Assembly: GCF_000368865.1 (NCBI RefSeq)
Contig: NZ_KB849726.1
Location: forward strand, 789,166 to 853,165
DNA length: 64,000 nt
DNA from: Acinetobacter bouvetii DSM 14964 = CIP 107468
GTDB taxonomy: Bacteria > Pseudomonadota > Gammaproteobacteria > Pseudomonadales > Moraxellaceae
Direction of reading: 5' to 3'
Positions 35,128 through 44,201 of the stretch are shown here, one piece after another (within the stretch, counting starts at the first letter, position 1; each line of letters opens with the position of its first letter). The notes beneath the pieces are model-generated. The model was given only the letters and a program-made list of their open reading frames with translations, made no database searches and was not told the origin of the DNA. A program made the translations under genes and the position numbers.

Positions 35128-37767
35128 GTGCTAGAAGCTTACCGCCAACACGTTGCAGAACGTGCCGCACTCGGAGTCCCGCCGAAGCCACTTGATGATG
35201 TTCAAACAGCAGCATTAGTTGAGTTATTAAAAAATCCACCAGCTGGCGAAGAAGCATTCTTAGTTGATTTGCTTGAAAACCGCGTTCCAGCGGGCGTTGA
35301 CCAAGCTGCTTATGTTAAAGCTGCATTCTTAGCTGCTTTGGCTAAAGGCGAGGCGGCTTCACCATTAGTTTCTAAAGAACGTGCGGTTTACTTACTGGGC
35401 ACTATGCTTGGTGGTTATAACGTTGCTCCTTTAGTTGCTCTTCTTGATGATGCAGAGCTTGCTGAATTAGCTGCTGAAGCGCTGAAAAAAACGCTTCTAG
35501 TATTTGATGCGTTCCATGACGTTGCTGATAAAGCAAAAGCGGGCAACGCAAATGCGCAAGCAGTTATGCAATCTTGGGCTGATGCTGAATGGTTCACTAG
35601 CCGTAAAGACGTTCCGGAAGAAATCAAACTTACTGTTTTCAAAGTAACTGGCGAAACCAACACAGACGACTTGTCACCTGCACAAGACGCATGGAGCCGT
35701 CCAGACATTCCATTGCACGCAAATGCAATGCTGAAAAACGTACGTGACGGTATCAACCCAGAAGTTCCTGGTGAAGTTGGTCCACTTAGCCAAATTAAAG
35801 AACTTGTTGCGAAAGGCAACCAAGTTGCTTACGTTGGTGACGTTGTTGGTACAGGTTCATCTCGTAAATCTGCAACGAACTCTGTTCTTTGGTTCTTCGG
35901 TGACGATATTCCGCACATCCCGAACAAAAAAGACGGCGGTTACTGCTTAGGTTCGAAAATCGCTCCGATTTTCTTCAACACAATGGAAGATGCTGGCGCG
36001 CTGCCAATTGAAATCGATGTTCAAAACATGAACATGGGTGACGAAATCGTTCTTAACATTGATCACGCTGCTGCAAAAGTAACTGCATCTAAAGACGGCG
36101 CTGTGATTGCTGAAGCTGAACTGAAAACTCCAGTTCTTCTTGACGAAGTTCGCGCTGGCGGCCGTATCAACTTGATCGTTGGCCGTGGTTTGACGACTAA
36201 AGCTCGTGAAGCTCTTGGTCTTGCACCATCGACTTTATTCCGTACTCCAGTTCAACCTGCTGCTACTGGCAAAGGTTTTACTCAAGCACAGAAAATGGTT
36301 GGCCGCGCTTGTGGTCTTCCTGAAGGTCAAGGCGTACTTCCAGGTACTTACTGCGAACCTAAGATGACAACTGTTGGTTCTCAAGACACAACAGGTCCAA
36401 TGACTCGTGACGAATTGAAAGACTTGGCTTGCCTAGGCTTCTCTGCTGACCTTGTTATGCAGTCATTCTGTCACACAGCCGCGTATCCAAAACCAGTTGA
36501 CGTTCAAATGCAGCACACGCTTCCTGATTTCATCATGAACCGTGGCGGTGTATCTTTACGTCCAGGTGACGGTATTATTCACTCTTGGTTAAACCGTATG
36601 CTTCTTCCAGATACAGTTGGTACTGGCGGTGACTCACATACGCGTTTCCCAATCGGTATTTCATTCCCAGCGGGTTCTGGCCTTGTAGCGTTCGCTGCAG
36701 CGACTGGCGTTATGCCGCTTGATATGCCTGAATCTGTACTTGTTAAGTTCAAAGGTAAAATGCAGCCTGGTATCACTCTACGTGACCTAGTGCATGCAAT
36801 TCCTTACGTTGCGATTCAGCAAGGTGACTTAACTGTAGAGAAGAAAGGTAAGAAAAACATCTTCTCTGGCCGTATCCTTGAGATCGACTTAACAGAAATG
36901 GAAACTGACCTGACTGTTGAGCAAGCATTCGAACTTTCTGATGCGTCTGCTGAACGTTCTGCTGCAGGCTGTTCTATCACGCTTTCTGAAGAGAAAGTTG
37001 CTGAATACCTGAAATCAAACATCACAATGTTGAAATGGATGATTTCTGAAGGTTATGGCGATGCGCGTACTATGGCTCGCCGTGTTGAGAACATGGAAAA
37101 ATGGTTAGCGAACCCATCACTTCTTAAAGCTGATGCTGATGCTGAATACACTAAAGTGTATGAAATTGACCTTGCGACAATTACTGAACCAGTTCTTTGC
37201 TGCCCGAATGACCCAGATGACGCTAAATTGCTTTCTGATGTTCAAGGCGTGAAAATTGACGAAGTATTCGTTGGTTCATGCATGACAAACATCGGTCACT
37301 TCCGCGCAACTGGTAAGTTACTTGAGAAAGTTCCTGGTGGCGTACTTTCAACTCGTTTGTGGATTGCTCCACCTACGCGTATGGACGAACGTCAATTGAT
37401 GGAAGAAGGTTTCTACAATACTTATGGTAAAGCTGGCGCTCGTACTGAAATGCCAGGCTGTTCATTATGTATGGGTAACCAAGCGCGTGTAGCGCCGAAC
37501 ACTACTTGTGTATCGACTTCTACTCGTAACTTCCCGAACCGTTTAGGTCAAGGCGCTAACGTTTACTTAGCTTCTGCTGAACTTGCATCTGTTGCTGCTG
37601 TATTGGGTAAATTACCTTCTCCAGAAGAATATCAACAATATGCAGCTCAAATTGACAGCATGTCTGCTGACATCTACCAATACTTAAGCTTCGACAAAAT
37701 GGGCGACTATACTGACGCTGCTAAAGACGTTGATACTAAGAAAATTGCTGCTGCTCAATTAACCTAA
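35128..37767 (+). CDS. acnB: Aconitate hydratase B
   Basis: TCA-cycle enzyme that interconverts citrate and isocitrate through a [4Fe-4S] cluster; AcnB proteins also bind mRNA when the cluster is lost. The 879-residue protein has the AcnB domain order: an N-terminal HEAT-like domain (1-160), the swivel domain (about 165-380, with TNTDDLSPAQDAWSR), and the catalytic domains. Cluster cysteines are in FVGSCMTNIG and in CSLC of PGCSLCMGNQ. The start is GTG with AGAGGA upstream, placed by the family's LEAYRQHVAERA opening. Codon use is strongly biased, as in highly expressed genes. Confidence 0.97.
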   Translation: MLEAYRQHVAERAALGVPPKPLDDVQTAALVELLKNPPAGEEAFLVDLLENRVPAGVDQAAYVKAAFLAALAKGEAASPLVSKERAVYLLGTMLGGYNVAPLVALLDDAELAELAAEALKKTLLVFDAFHDVADKAKAGNANAQAVMQSWADAEWFTSRKDVPEEIKLTVFKVTGETNTDDLSPAQDAWSRPDIPLHANAMLKNVRDGINPEVPGEVGPLSQIKELVAKGNQVAYVGDVVGTGSSRKSATNSVLWFFGDDIPHIPNKKDGGYCLGSKIAPIFFNTMEDAGALPIEIDVQNMNMGDEIVLNIDHAAAKVTASKDGAVIAEAELKTPVLLDEVRAGGRINLIVGRGLTTKAREALGLAPSTLFRTPVQPAATGKGFTQAQKMVGRACGLPEGQGVLPGTYCEPKMTTVGSQDTTGPMTRDELKDLACLGFSADLVMQSFCHTAAYPKPVDVQMQHTLPDFIMNRGGVSLRPGDGIIHSWLNRMLLPDTVGTGGDSHTRFPIGISFPAGSGLVAFAAATGVMPLDMPESVLVKFKGKMQPGITLRDLVHAIPYVAIQQGDLTVEKKGKKNIFSGRILEIDLTEMETDLTVEQAFELSDASAERSAAGCSITLSEEKVAEYLKSNITMLKWMISEGYGDARTMARRVENMEKWLANPSLLKADADAEYTKVYEIDLATITEPVLCCPNDPDDAKLLSDVQGVKIDEVFVGSCMTNIGHFRATGKLLEKVPGGVLSTRLWIAPPTRMDERQLMEEGFYNTYGKAGARTEMPGCSLCMGNQARVAPNTTCVSTSTRNFPNRLGQGANVYLASAELASVAAVLGKLPSPEEYQQYAAQIDSMSADIYQYLSFDKMGDYTDAAKDVDTKKIAAAQLT

Positions 37768-37795
37768 GTTATTGAAAAATAATTTTAATTGAGTT

Positions 37796-37830
37796 AAAAA
37801 TAAGGGCTGATTTATCAGCCCTTATTTTTT
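37796..37830 (+). terminator. Terminator of acnB
   Basis: Perfect AAAAATAAGGGCTGA/TCAGCCCTTATTTTT stem with a TTTA loop. Confidence 0.88.
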
Positions 37831-37899
37831 ATCATTATTGTTTTCAATTATAATATTAAGTAGAATAAATTTAATTATATAATTGATTTAAAATAGAAA

Positions 37900-38919
37900 A
37901 TGGCTAAACCGAGAATTTTTATTAGTTCAACTTACTACGATTTGAGAAATATTAGATCTGATTTAGAAAAATATATTTATGATAGGAATTATGAGCCTGT
38001 CATGAATGAGCGTGGACACATTGCCTATCAAACTAAAGAAAAATTAGAAGAATATTGTTATAGAGAAATTGCGAATTGTAATATTCTAATTTCCATAATT
38101 GGGGGGAGATATGGGACGGCATCTCAACATGAAGGAAATTCGATAACACAAAAGGAGTTAAAAACAGCAATAGAGCAAGGTAAGCAAGTTTATATTTTTA
38201 TTGAAAAATCAGTTTTAAATGAATATAAAACGTATGAAAAAAACAAACATTTAATTGATCAAATAGTATTTTCTTCAGTAGAAGATCCAAAAGTTTTTCA
38301 ATTTATCGAAGAAGTATTAGCTTTACCATTAAATAATCAATTCACTACATTTGATTCTTCGCAAGACATTATTGGTTATTTACAAGAACAATGGGCAAGT
38401 TTATTTCATAGTTTATTGCAGGATGCATCAAAGCAAAAAGAATTAAACATGTTTCAGGATTTAAAAGCTACGGCTAAAACTTTAAATCAATTGGTAACTT
38501 TTTTAACAGAAGAGAAAAAGGCTGATAATAAGAATATTAATCAAATTTTGTTTATTAATCATCCAATTTTCAATGAGATTAAAATAAAAGCAAAATTAAA
38601 TTTAAGAGTCTTTTTTTATAATTTAAAAGAGTTAGATCAACTGCTTACTTCACTTGGATTTGGTGAGATAGAAGATTCTAATGAATGGGATGATTATAAT
38701 ATGAAGGAGTGGGTTTATAATGATCTTTTATTGAAAATTGCATTAGATGTATTTGATGAAAATGGAAAATTAAAATTGTACACACCTGAGGAGTGGAATG
38801 ATGAGTGGGTGAATACTAGAATAGTAAATCGCCAACCGTATAGGCCTATTTATAGTTCAAATAATTCTGAAACGAATAAAGCTTTAGTAGTAGATTTAGA
38901 GGATGATCTGCCATTTTGA
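37900..38919 (+). CDS. DUF4062 protein with an SSB-like C-terminal tail
   Basis: A 339-residue protein whose first 110 residues match DUF4062, a TIR/Rossmann-like domain common in putative defence and signalling proteins: PRIFISSTYYDLRNIRSDLE at the start, ISIIGGRYG near 65, and QKELKTAIEQGKQVYIFI. The middle is helical and not recognised. The last residues, DLEDDLPF, closely copy the acidic tail of bacterial SSB proteins (consensus DDDIPF). The gene is much more AT-rich than acnB before it, has a weak ribosome binding site, and sits alone, which suggests horizontal gain. Role in defence is inference from the family, not shown. Confidence 0.78.
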   Translation: MAKPRIFISSTYYDLRNIRSDLEKYIYDRNYEPVMNERGHIAYQTKEKLEEYCYREIANCNILISIIGGRYGTASQHEGNSITQKELKTAIEQGKQVYIFIEKSVLNEYKTYEKNKHLIDQIVFSSVEDPKVFQFIEEVLALPLNNQFTTFDSSQDIIGYLQEQWASLFHSLLQDASKQKELNMFQDLKATAKTLNQLVTFLTEEKKADNKNINQILFINHPIFNEIKIKAKLNLRVFFYNLKELDQLLTSLGFGEIEDSNEWDDYNMKEWVYNDLLLKIALDVFDENGKLKLYTPEEWNDEWVNTRIVNRQPYRPIYSSNNSETNKALVVDLEDDLPF

Positions 38920-39069
38920 TGGAGCATAAAGGTTGTTTTAGAGTAGATTAATTTTATTTAATACCTTGAATTGATGTATGAAAATTTATAAAAACTTATT
39001 TGACATTACCTCTTCTTAAAATTATCGTAATTACCTAATGAAAATTTATATTAATGTTGATTAAAGTAA

Positions 39070-39285
39070 ATGGCCAAACAATCCCGCTTCCTCTGTATAG
39101 GCGGTTTCCTTAACGGAACTCAAGTCAAAGACCAAGGTGACAGCTTTGTCTGTGTCGAAAAGTCTAAAAATGTGACTTACTTTAAGAAAGAAATTTTCCA
39201 TCCAGATGCGTGGGATCATGACTACTACGTCTGTGAAACCACAACGGATAAGCAAGCAAGAAATTGGGTGTATGACATCGAATAG
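39070..39285 (+). CDS. Small protein of unknown function
   Basis: A 71-residue soluble protein with three cysteines and a Trp/Tyr/Asp-rich C-terminal half (DAWDHDYYVCETTT, NWVYDIE). I recognise no family. It lacks a good Shine-Dalgarno sequence but its codon use is more regular than the neighbouring DUF4062 gene. It lies in the accessory insertion between acnB and gltS. Confidence 0.5.
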   Translation: MAKQSRFLCIGGFLNGTQVKDQGDSFVCVEKSKNVTYFKKEIFHPDAWDHDYYVCETTTDKQARNWVYDIE

Positions 39286-39483
39286 AGTTGATTGTTTATT
39301 AATTATATTTTGATGAATCGGACCAGATTTACTTGGTCTGATTTTTTACATTTAATATATGTATTTTAGAAAAAATAGTATTTGTATAAATATAGTTTAG
39401 AAACTATACATTGATAAATTAGAGCCTATCCATTGCCGACTATTCTGTTTAAAATTAAATAAATAAGCATCTTTGGATATGAC

Positions 39484-40707
39484 ATGAATTATCAATTTGA
39501 TGCATTCATGACCATAGTTGCTGCAGTTGCAGTGCTATTGGTTGGTTACGTATTTGTTAATAAAGTCAGCATTTTAAAAAAATACAACATTCCAGAACCT
39601 GTAGCAGGTGGCCTCGTTGCGGCTGCCATTACATATATATTATTTGAAAGCTCAAATATTACGGTCAATTTTGACACCAATATTCAGCAGATTTTTATGC
39701 TGATGTTCTTTACTTCTGTCGGTTTAAGCGCGAGCTTGGTTAAGCTTAAAGAAGGCGGTAAATCCCTGCTGGTCTTCTTGGTTTGCGTGGTCATTTTTGT
39801 ACTGCTGCAAAATGCTGTAGGCGTTAGCTTGGCCAAAACCTTAGGATTAGACCCGCTGATTGGCCTAATCACGGGTTCGGTGACCTTAACTGGCGGGCAT
39901 GGCACAGCGGGGGCATGGGGAACCATTTTTGAGCAGGAACATGGTGTACAAGGCGCTATTGCCTTGGGTATGGCCAGTGCGACATTTGGATTGGTCATTG
40001 GCGGTATGATGGGTGGGCCAGTCGCTAAATTCCTGATTCGCCGCTATCAGCTGGCAGAAGAAATATCTCCTGAAACAGGCCGTAGTGAAGCGCCGCCAGC
40101 AGCGCAAACGGCACCCTTTGAGTACCCAGAAAAGACCCGTCTTATTACTGCAGATGATGCCGTAAAAACCATGGGCATGTTTGCAATTTGCATTAGTTTT
40201 GCTTATTTCATGACTGCACTTGCGAAAGGGCAATGGTTTGAGCTTCCAACTTTTGTTTGGGCGCTCATGTGCGGCGTGGTTTTACGGAATCTTTTAGAAC
40301 ATGGCTTGAAGGTTCAAGTGTTTGAACGCTGCATAGATGTTTTTGGCAATGCGTCTTTGGCGCTGTTTTTAGCGATGGCGTTGATGTCATTGCAGTTGTG
40401 GCTGCTGGCAGATTTGGCTGGACCGCTGGTGATCATCTTGATTGTTCAGACACTTTTCTTGGCGCTGTATTTATATTTTGTGACCTTCCGCGTTATGGGC
40501 AAAAACTATGATGCTGCAGTATTGTGCGCAGGCCAATGTGGTGTAAATTTGGGTGCAACGCCCACAGCCATTGCAAATATTCAAGCAGTGACGAACACTT
40601 ATGGGGCATCGCATAAAGCTTTTTTAATTATTCCACTGACTGGCGCATTCTTTGTGGATATTGTGAATGCCTTTGTGATCCAATTTTCGATTGGCATCTT
40701 GAGTTAA
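39484..40707 (+). CDS. gltS: Sodium/glutamate symporter
   Basis: GltS family inner-membrane carrier importing glutamate with sodium, 407 residues and about ten helices. It has the two inverted-repeat pore loops: GSVTLTGGHGTAGAWG near residue 135 and GQCGVNLGATPTAIANIQAV near residue 345. A terminator follows. On the other side of it is a broken Lrp-type gene; Lrp proteins often control amino-acid transport, but the two face each other, so direct control is only a guess. Confidence 0.95.
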   Translation: MNYQFDAFMTIVAAVAVLLVGYVFVNKVSILKKYNIPEPVAGGLVAAAITYILFESSNITVNFDTNIQQIFMLMFFTSVGLSASLVKLKEGGKSLLVFLVCVVIFVLLQNAVGVSLAKTLGLDPLIGLITGSVTLTGGHGTAGAWGTIFEQEHGVQGAIALGMASATFGLVIGGMMGGPVAKFLIRRYQLAEEISPETGRSEAPPAAQTAPFEYPEKTRLITADDAVKTMGMFAICISFAYFMTALAKGQWFELPTFVWALMCGVVLRNLLEHGLKVQVFERCIDVFGNASLALFLAMALMSLQLWLLADLAGPLVIILIVQTLFLALYLYFVTFRVMGKNYDAAVLCAGQCGVNLGATPTAIANIQAVTNTYGASHKAFLIIPLTGAFFVDIVNAFVIQFSIGILS

Positions 40708-40727
40708 TTTGCCTGTTTGGAATTTTC

Positions 40728-40757
40728 AAAAAAAAGCACCATGAGGTGCTTTTTTTT
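40728..40757 (+). terminator. Terminator of gltS
   Basis: Perfect AAAAAAAGCACC/GGTGCTTTTTTT hairpin with an ATGA loop. Confidence 0.88.
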
Positions 40758-40799
40758 ACAGCTTTTATAAACCCGTTGGAAATGAAATCTATAGACATT

Positions 40800-40822
40800 A
40801 AAAAGCCCCATGGTTAGGGGCT
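40800..40822 (-). terminator. Minus-strand terminator behind the lrp-like gene
   Basis: On the minus strand AGCCCC/GGGGCT with a seven-base loop runs into five T. Just before it (40828-40843) lies a second hairpin, TATCAC TCGC GTGATA. Together they form a structured 3' end about 100 bases after the restored lrp stop. Confidence 0.7.
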
Positions 40823-40918
40823 AGTCATATCACTCGCGTGATACTCATATAAGGCTCATCTCATACTGAGTGCATTAAAGCACATTTACACAAATTTTTC
40901 AGCATAAGATTTTTAAAA

Positions 40919-41403
40919 TCACTCAATCATCATCAAATCTGCATTGTTCGCCAGCTTAAGCGGCCGCAAGGCGAAAATAGAGCGGGTATGACGTACTCCC
41001 TTCATTTTATACAAATTTTACGCAAAAAACGTTCATAATGTTCCGAGTTTTTCACGGCAACTTTAACTAAATAATCATAATCGCCAGTTACGAGATGTGC
41101 TTCAATGACCTCAGGCATATTCGCCAGAGCTTCGCTGAATTGATTTAAAATCTCATCATCATGCCGTTCAAGCGTAATTTCGATAAAGAACAGCTCATTG
41201 ATGCCAATCGCTTTTGCGTTAATATTGGCAGTATATCCTTCAATAATATTAAGAGATTCAAGGCGTTTCAGGCGCGTCCAGCAGGGAGAGGAGGATAGGC
41301 CGACTTTTTCCGCCAATTGGGTGACAGTCAAACGGCCATCTAGACGTAGCTCAGAAAGAATACGGCGGTCAATCTTATCTAAGCTGTAATTATTTTCGCT
41401 CAT
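40919..41403 (-). pseudogene. Lrp/AsnC-family regulator, frameshifted near its end
   Basis: Feast/famine DNA-binding regulator of amino-acid metabolism. The N-terminal helix-turn-helix (LDKIDRRILSEL, LAEKVGLSSSPCWTRLKRLE) and the RAM effector domain are intact to HYERFLRK, then the frame stops at 41002 after 133 residues. One missing base at about 41029 restores a full 161-residue protein that continues NLYKMKGVRHTRS...ALRPLKLANNADLMMIE to a stop at 40919. The extension is exactly the Lrp C-terminus, so the break is recent or a sequence error. The start MSENN is preferred over an upstream ATG at 41463 because it matches the family. Confidence 0.88.
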
Positions 41404-41530
41404 GAAACAGCCTGCAAAAGAATTTTCTGGATTATGAATATTTATAGCATGATTGTTCTGCAAATGAGCCGATTATTCAGAAAAACAGTAAATACATTCA
41501 GACAATTGCCGTTAATATAAACATATGATC

Positions 41531-41616
41531 CCTTGGCTCGTTGGGTTACTTGCTAAGGTTAAATGCACACGGTGACTGAACAGGGGTACTGTAAAGCTGC
41601 TGTGTGCATTTTTATT
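41531..41616 (+). ncRNA. Candidate small RNA with two hairpins
   Basis: Hairpin one pairs CCTTGGC (41531-41537) with GCTAAGG (41552-41558), using one G-U pair. Hairpin two pairs AAATGCACAC (41561-41570) with GTGTGCATTT (41602-41611), encloses a smaller ACAG/CTGT hairpin, and ends in a T-rich tract as in Rho-independent termination. TAATAT or TATGAT near 41513-41529 could be a -10 box, but no good -35 is seen. No reading frame fills it. It lies between two minus-strand genes, so the plus-strand terminator has no coding gene to serve. Confidence 0.4.
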
Positions 41617-41638
41617 TCACCTTTATGATCGCCATAAT

Positions 41639-41677
41639 AAAAAAAAGCCCGCCTGACCGGATTACGGGAAAGGCGGG
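41639..41677 (-). terminator. Terminator of the hydrolase gene
   Basis: Minus-strand CCCGCCT/AGGCGGG stem with a 16-base, partly paired loop, followed by eight T. It lies just beyond the stop of the hydrolase gene ending at 41708. Confidence 0.75.
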
Positions 41678-41707
41678 GTAAACTCAAAGTTATTGAGATG
41701 AGTGCTT

Positions 41708-42565
41708 TTAAACAGCGAGCTGCTGCTTAATCACGGGCCAAAGGTTCTGGTGCGATTTTTTAAACATCAGCATATGGCCAATCCCTTTGTGGCCATACTC
41801 AGTCGGCTTCAATTCAATCATTGCTGTAGAGGCATTCGGGTACAGGCGCAGTAAATCTTTGACATTGGCTCGCGTGGCAATTTCATCATCAGAAGACCAT
41901 AAGGCAGTGATTGGCGCTTGAATCTCATGATGAAAGTCTGTGTGCACAGTTTTGCCAATTGCATTCATCACATAACCCGGCTTGCTGCAGAACTGCGCCC
42001 ATTCACGCGCAACATCTTTTGGCAGATTCTCGCCCATGCCAATGGCATGGGTTGGCCCATAGCCCAGTGTGTAGCGCGCAATCGGAAAGATGCCCTTGAA
42101 CATAAGCGGTGCAAGAATTTTTGTGCGGCCTTTTAAGCCTTTTACATGTCCTGTAGAGCCAGAAACAGCCACAACTTTAGCGACTTTTTCATAATTGGGA
42201 ACAATGCCCAGCAGTTGGCCGCCGGCACTATGGCCAAGCAAAATGACTTGCGCTGCACTGGTTTTTTGCAGCAGCGTATCGATGGCTGCAGGAATGTCCA
42301 GCTGGCCCCATTGCACAATGCTGGCGGTCGATTTGCTCAATGGCCCATGTAAAGAGTCACCAATGCCACGGAAATCAAAGACTAAAACATCGTATCCTTG
42401 TTCACTGAGCCAGTTGGCAAAGCTGTTGTAAAACTGCTTGGTAATACCTGTGGCTGGGCAGATGAGCACTGGGTGCTCATGTTGCTTTGTTTGGGCGGCA
42501 TAAAAGCGTGCGCTGAGTCTATAGCCATCTTTACAGGTAATATTCATTGCTTCAAATTGCGACAT
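41708..42565 (-). CDS. Alpha/beta hydrolase
   Basis: Soluble alpha/beta hydrolase of 285 residues. The nucleophile elbow GHSAGG lies near residue 111, the DFRGIGDS segment near 64, an acid in SSDDEIA near 222 and a histidine in GHKGIGH near 257. It resembles serine esterases or lipases of the COG4757 type. Substrate unknown. It stands alone, with its own terminator. Confidence 0.85.
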   Translation of the reverse strand: MSQFEAMNITCKDGYRLSARFYAAQTKQHEHPVLICPATGITKQFYNSFANWLSEQGYDVLVFDFRGIGDSLHGPLSKSTASIVQWGQLDIPAAIDTLLQKTSAAQVILLGHSAGGQLLGIVPNYEKVAKVVAVSGSTGHVKGLKGRTKILAPLMFKGIFPIARYTLGYGPTHAIGMGENLPKDVAREWAQFCSKPGYVMNAIGKTVHTDFHHEIQAPITALWSSDDEIATRANVKDLLRLYPNASTAMIELKPTEYGHKGIGHMLMFKKSHQNLWPVIKQQLAV

Positions 42566-42697
42566 AATTTTGCTGTATAAGTGAATTCTTTTAACTTTAC
42601 TTTACACGAGTTCTAAAAAGAAACTTGATTAAAAGAGTGACTAAAAAGTCAGTTCTTGCGGCTCCTGATGGGAAGCATATAAAAGGGAATAATACAT

Positions 42698-43162
42698 ATG
42701 GGTATTGAATATTTAGATGTTGGGGTGCGCTGGGCGATTGTGTTCAGCGGTATTTTTCTATGGACAGGCATGCTGACAGGGGTGTGGAAGTATTGGCAGA
42801 TCCGTCATTCAGCACAGGCAAGGTCGCATTATTATGTTGATATCGCGCATAGGAGCAGCCTGCTGTATGCGCCAGCATCACTGATTTTGGCGGTGTTGGC
42901 ATATTTTTCCAGCTTTTCTGCTGCTGTGAATTTAGTCTGTGTGCTGATTAATCTCGTTTTCTTCAGTTTCTCAATCTTTAGCTATATATTGCACGGCTTT
43001 CTCAAAGACACTTCAAATCAATTTAAAAAGCCGCATCAGCTGGGCGCAACATACACACTGCCAAACGGGTTGATGAGTTTGGCAATGTTTCTGCTTATAG
43101 CTGGAGAGCTGGGTGCAACAGGGCTGCTGCTGCTGGGTGCAGGATTGAGCTTATTCACTTAA
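42698..43162 (+). CDS. Small membrane protein of unknown function
   Basis: A 154-residue inner-membrane protein with four hydrophobic segments (about residues 10-30, 55-75, 78-100, 128-152). The second and third are separated only by a short turn. Short basic loops (KYWQIRHSAQARSH) suggest the cytoplasmic side. AAGGGA precedes the ATG. Not recognised as a family. Confidence 0.7.
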   Translation: MGIEYLDVGVRWAIVFSGIFLWTGMLTGVWKYWQIRHSAQARSHYYVDIAHRSSLLYAPASLILAVLAYFSSFSAAVNLVCVLINLVFFSFSIFSYILHGFLKDTSNQFKKPHQLGATYTLPNGLMSLAMFLLIAGELGATGLLLLGAGLSLFT

Positions 43163-43395
43163 ATTTGGCGAAAATTGATTGGGCATCAGCGTTTGCTGAA
43201 AATCTAAATCGATGCTGAACGACTGATATCAACCTGAATTTTATTCAATTTTTTTTCATATGGCGAGGCAGTCAAGCTGACAGGGCATGAGGAAAGTACG
43301 GCATCGGAAGCGGTTCAGTGAATGTGTAAAGAATTATTGTTATTGTGAATATGAGGCGTCTTACTGGGATGGATGACGAATCATCCATCCATCTA

Positions 43396-43638
43396 TTATT
43401 CTAGATAATCAGAGCATTTTTGCTTACGGTACTTTGCGTCAATCACAGCCCATAAATAAAAGGCAAATGAGACAACAACCGCATAGCCAAAATATTCAAG
43501 CCTTAAGTTTCCCTGCATTAAGCCTTGAATCAATAACGTCAGCATCAGCGCAATAGTGGTGCTTAAAAAGGTCACCATATTTTTATTGGCTTTCAGAGCG
43601 TTAATGAATAATTCTTTATTGAAATGTATTGATAACAT
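43396..43638 (-). CDS. Small two-helix membrane protein
   Basis: An 80-residue protein with two hydrophobic helices (about 22-42 and 49-68) and a charged C-terminus with one cysteine. The start MLSIHF is chosen because AAAGGAGGGG lies directly upstream; the same frame runs on to 43668 without a ribosome site. Unknown function. Confidence 0.65.
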   Translation of the reverse strand: MLSIHFNKELFINALKANKNMVTFLSTTIALMLTLLIQGLMQGNLRLEYFGYAVVVSFAFYLWAVIDAKYRKQKCSDYLE

Positions 43639-44201
43639 CTCCACCCCTCCTTTTGTTGTTTTTACCAAAACCTGATTGTTTTAGTAAGCTATACATTTAC
43701 TTTGTACTGTTTATTTAGAAACATTTCAATAGTAAATGTCATGATTTTGTCATATATCTATGTTAGATCATGGCATATAGATTATATGACTATCAATTTT
43801 CTAAATATTGCATATAGGTCTCAACATATGGCGCTTAGGAAAAAATATGCAGTTATTTAGCCCAGTGTATATAAAGCAATATATATACCAAGCACATAGC
43901 AGTGCAGAACAGAAAATTGTATACGCTATTTATGCAGTAAAAATGGATAAAATGTAAGCGGTTTTTAGACTAAAGTAGTTGAATTTTAATTATTTAAAAA
44001 TCATGTTTTAGTTTTGTTTTTATTGTAAGAATTTGTTTCTTTTTTGGGCGTGTGGCGGCGATTGCAGAATTTAAAAGAAGCGCATAGGAACAGTGAGACA
44101 AATAAAAGCATATTTGGGTAAAACATGGCAATTATCGGTCGTTTTATAAAATTATCAACTGGGTAAATATCAAATTTTGTATACTGAACATGGCTAGAAG
44201 T
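43639..44201. other. AT-rich gene-free region
   Basis: About 560 bases with no supportable gene and very high A+T. A cluster of related ATATG/CATAT words lies at about 43750-43840, giving several overlapping short palindromes. It must carry the minus-strand promoter of the small membrane gene; no terminator for brnQ is evident. Confidence 0.4.

Noticed and set aside
43750..43840. CATAT/ATATG words as a CRISPR-like or iterated repeat
   Set aside because: No regular spacing, unit length or spacers. It is explained by high A+T.
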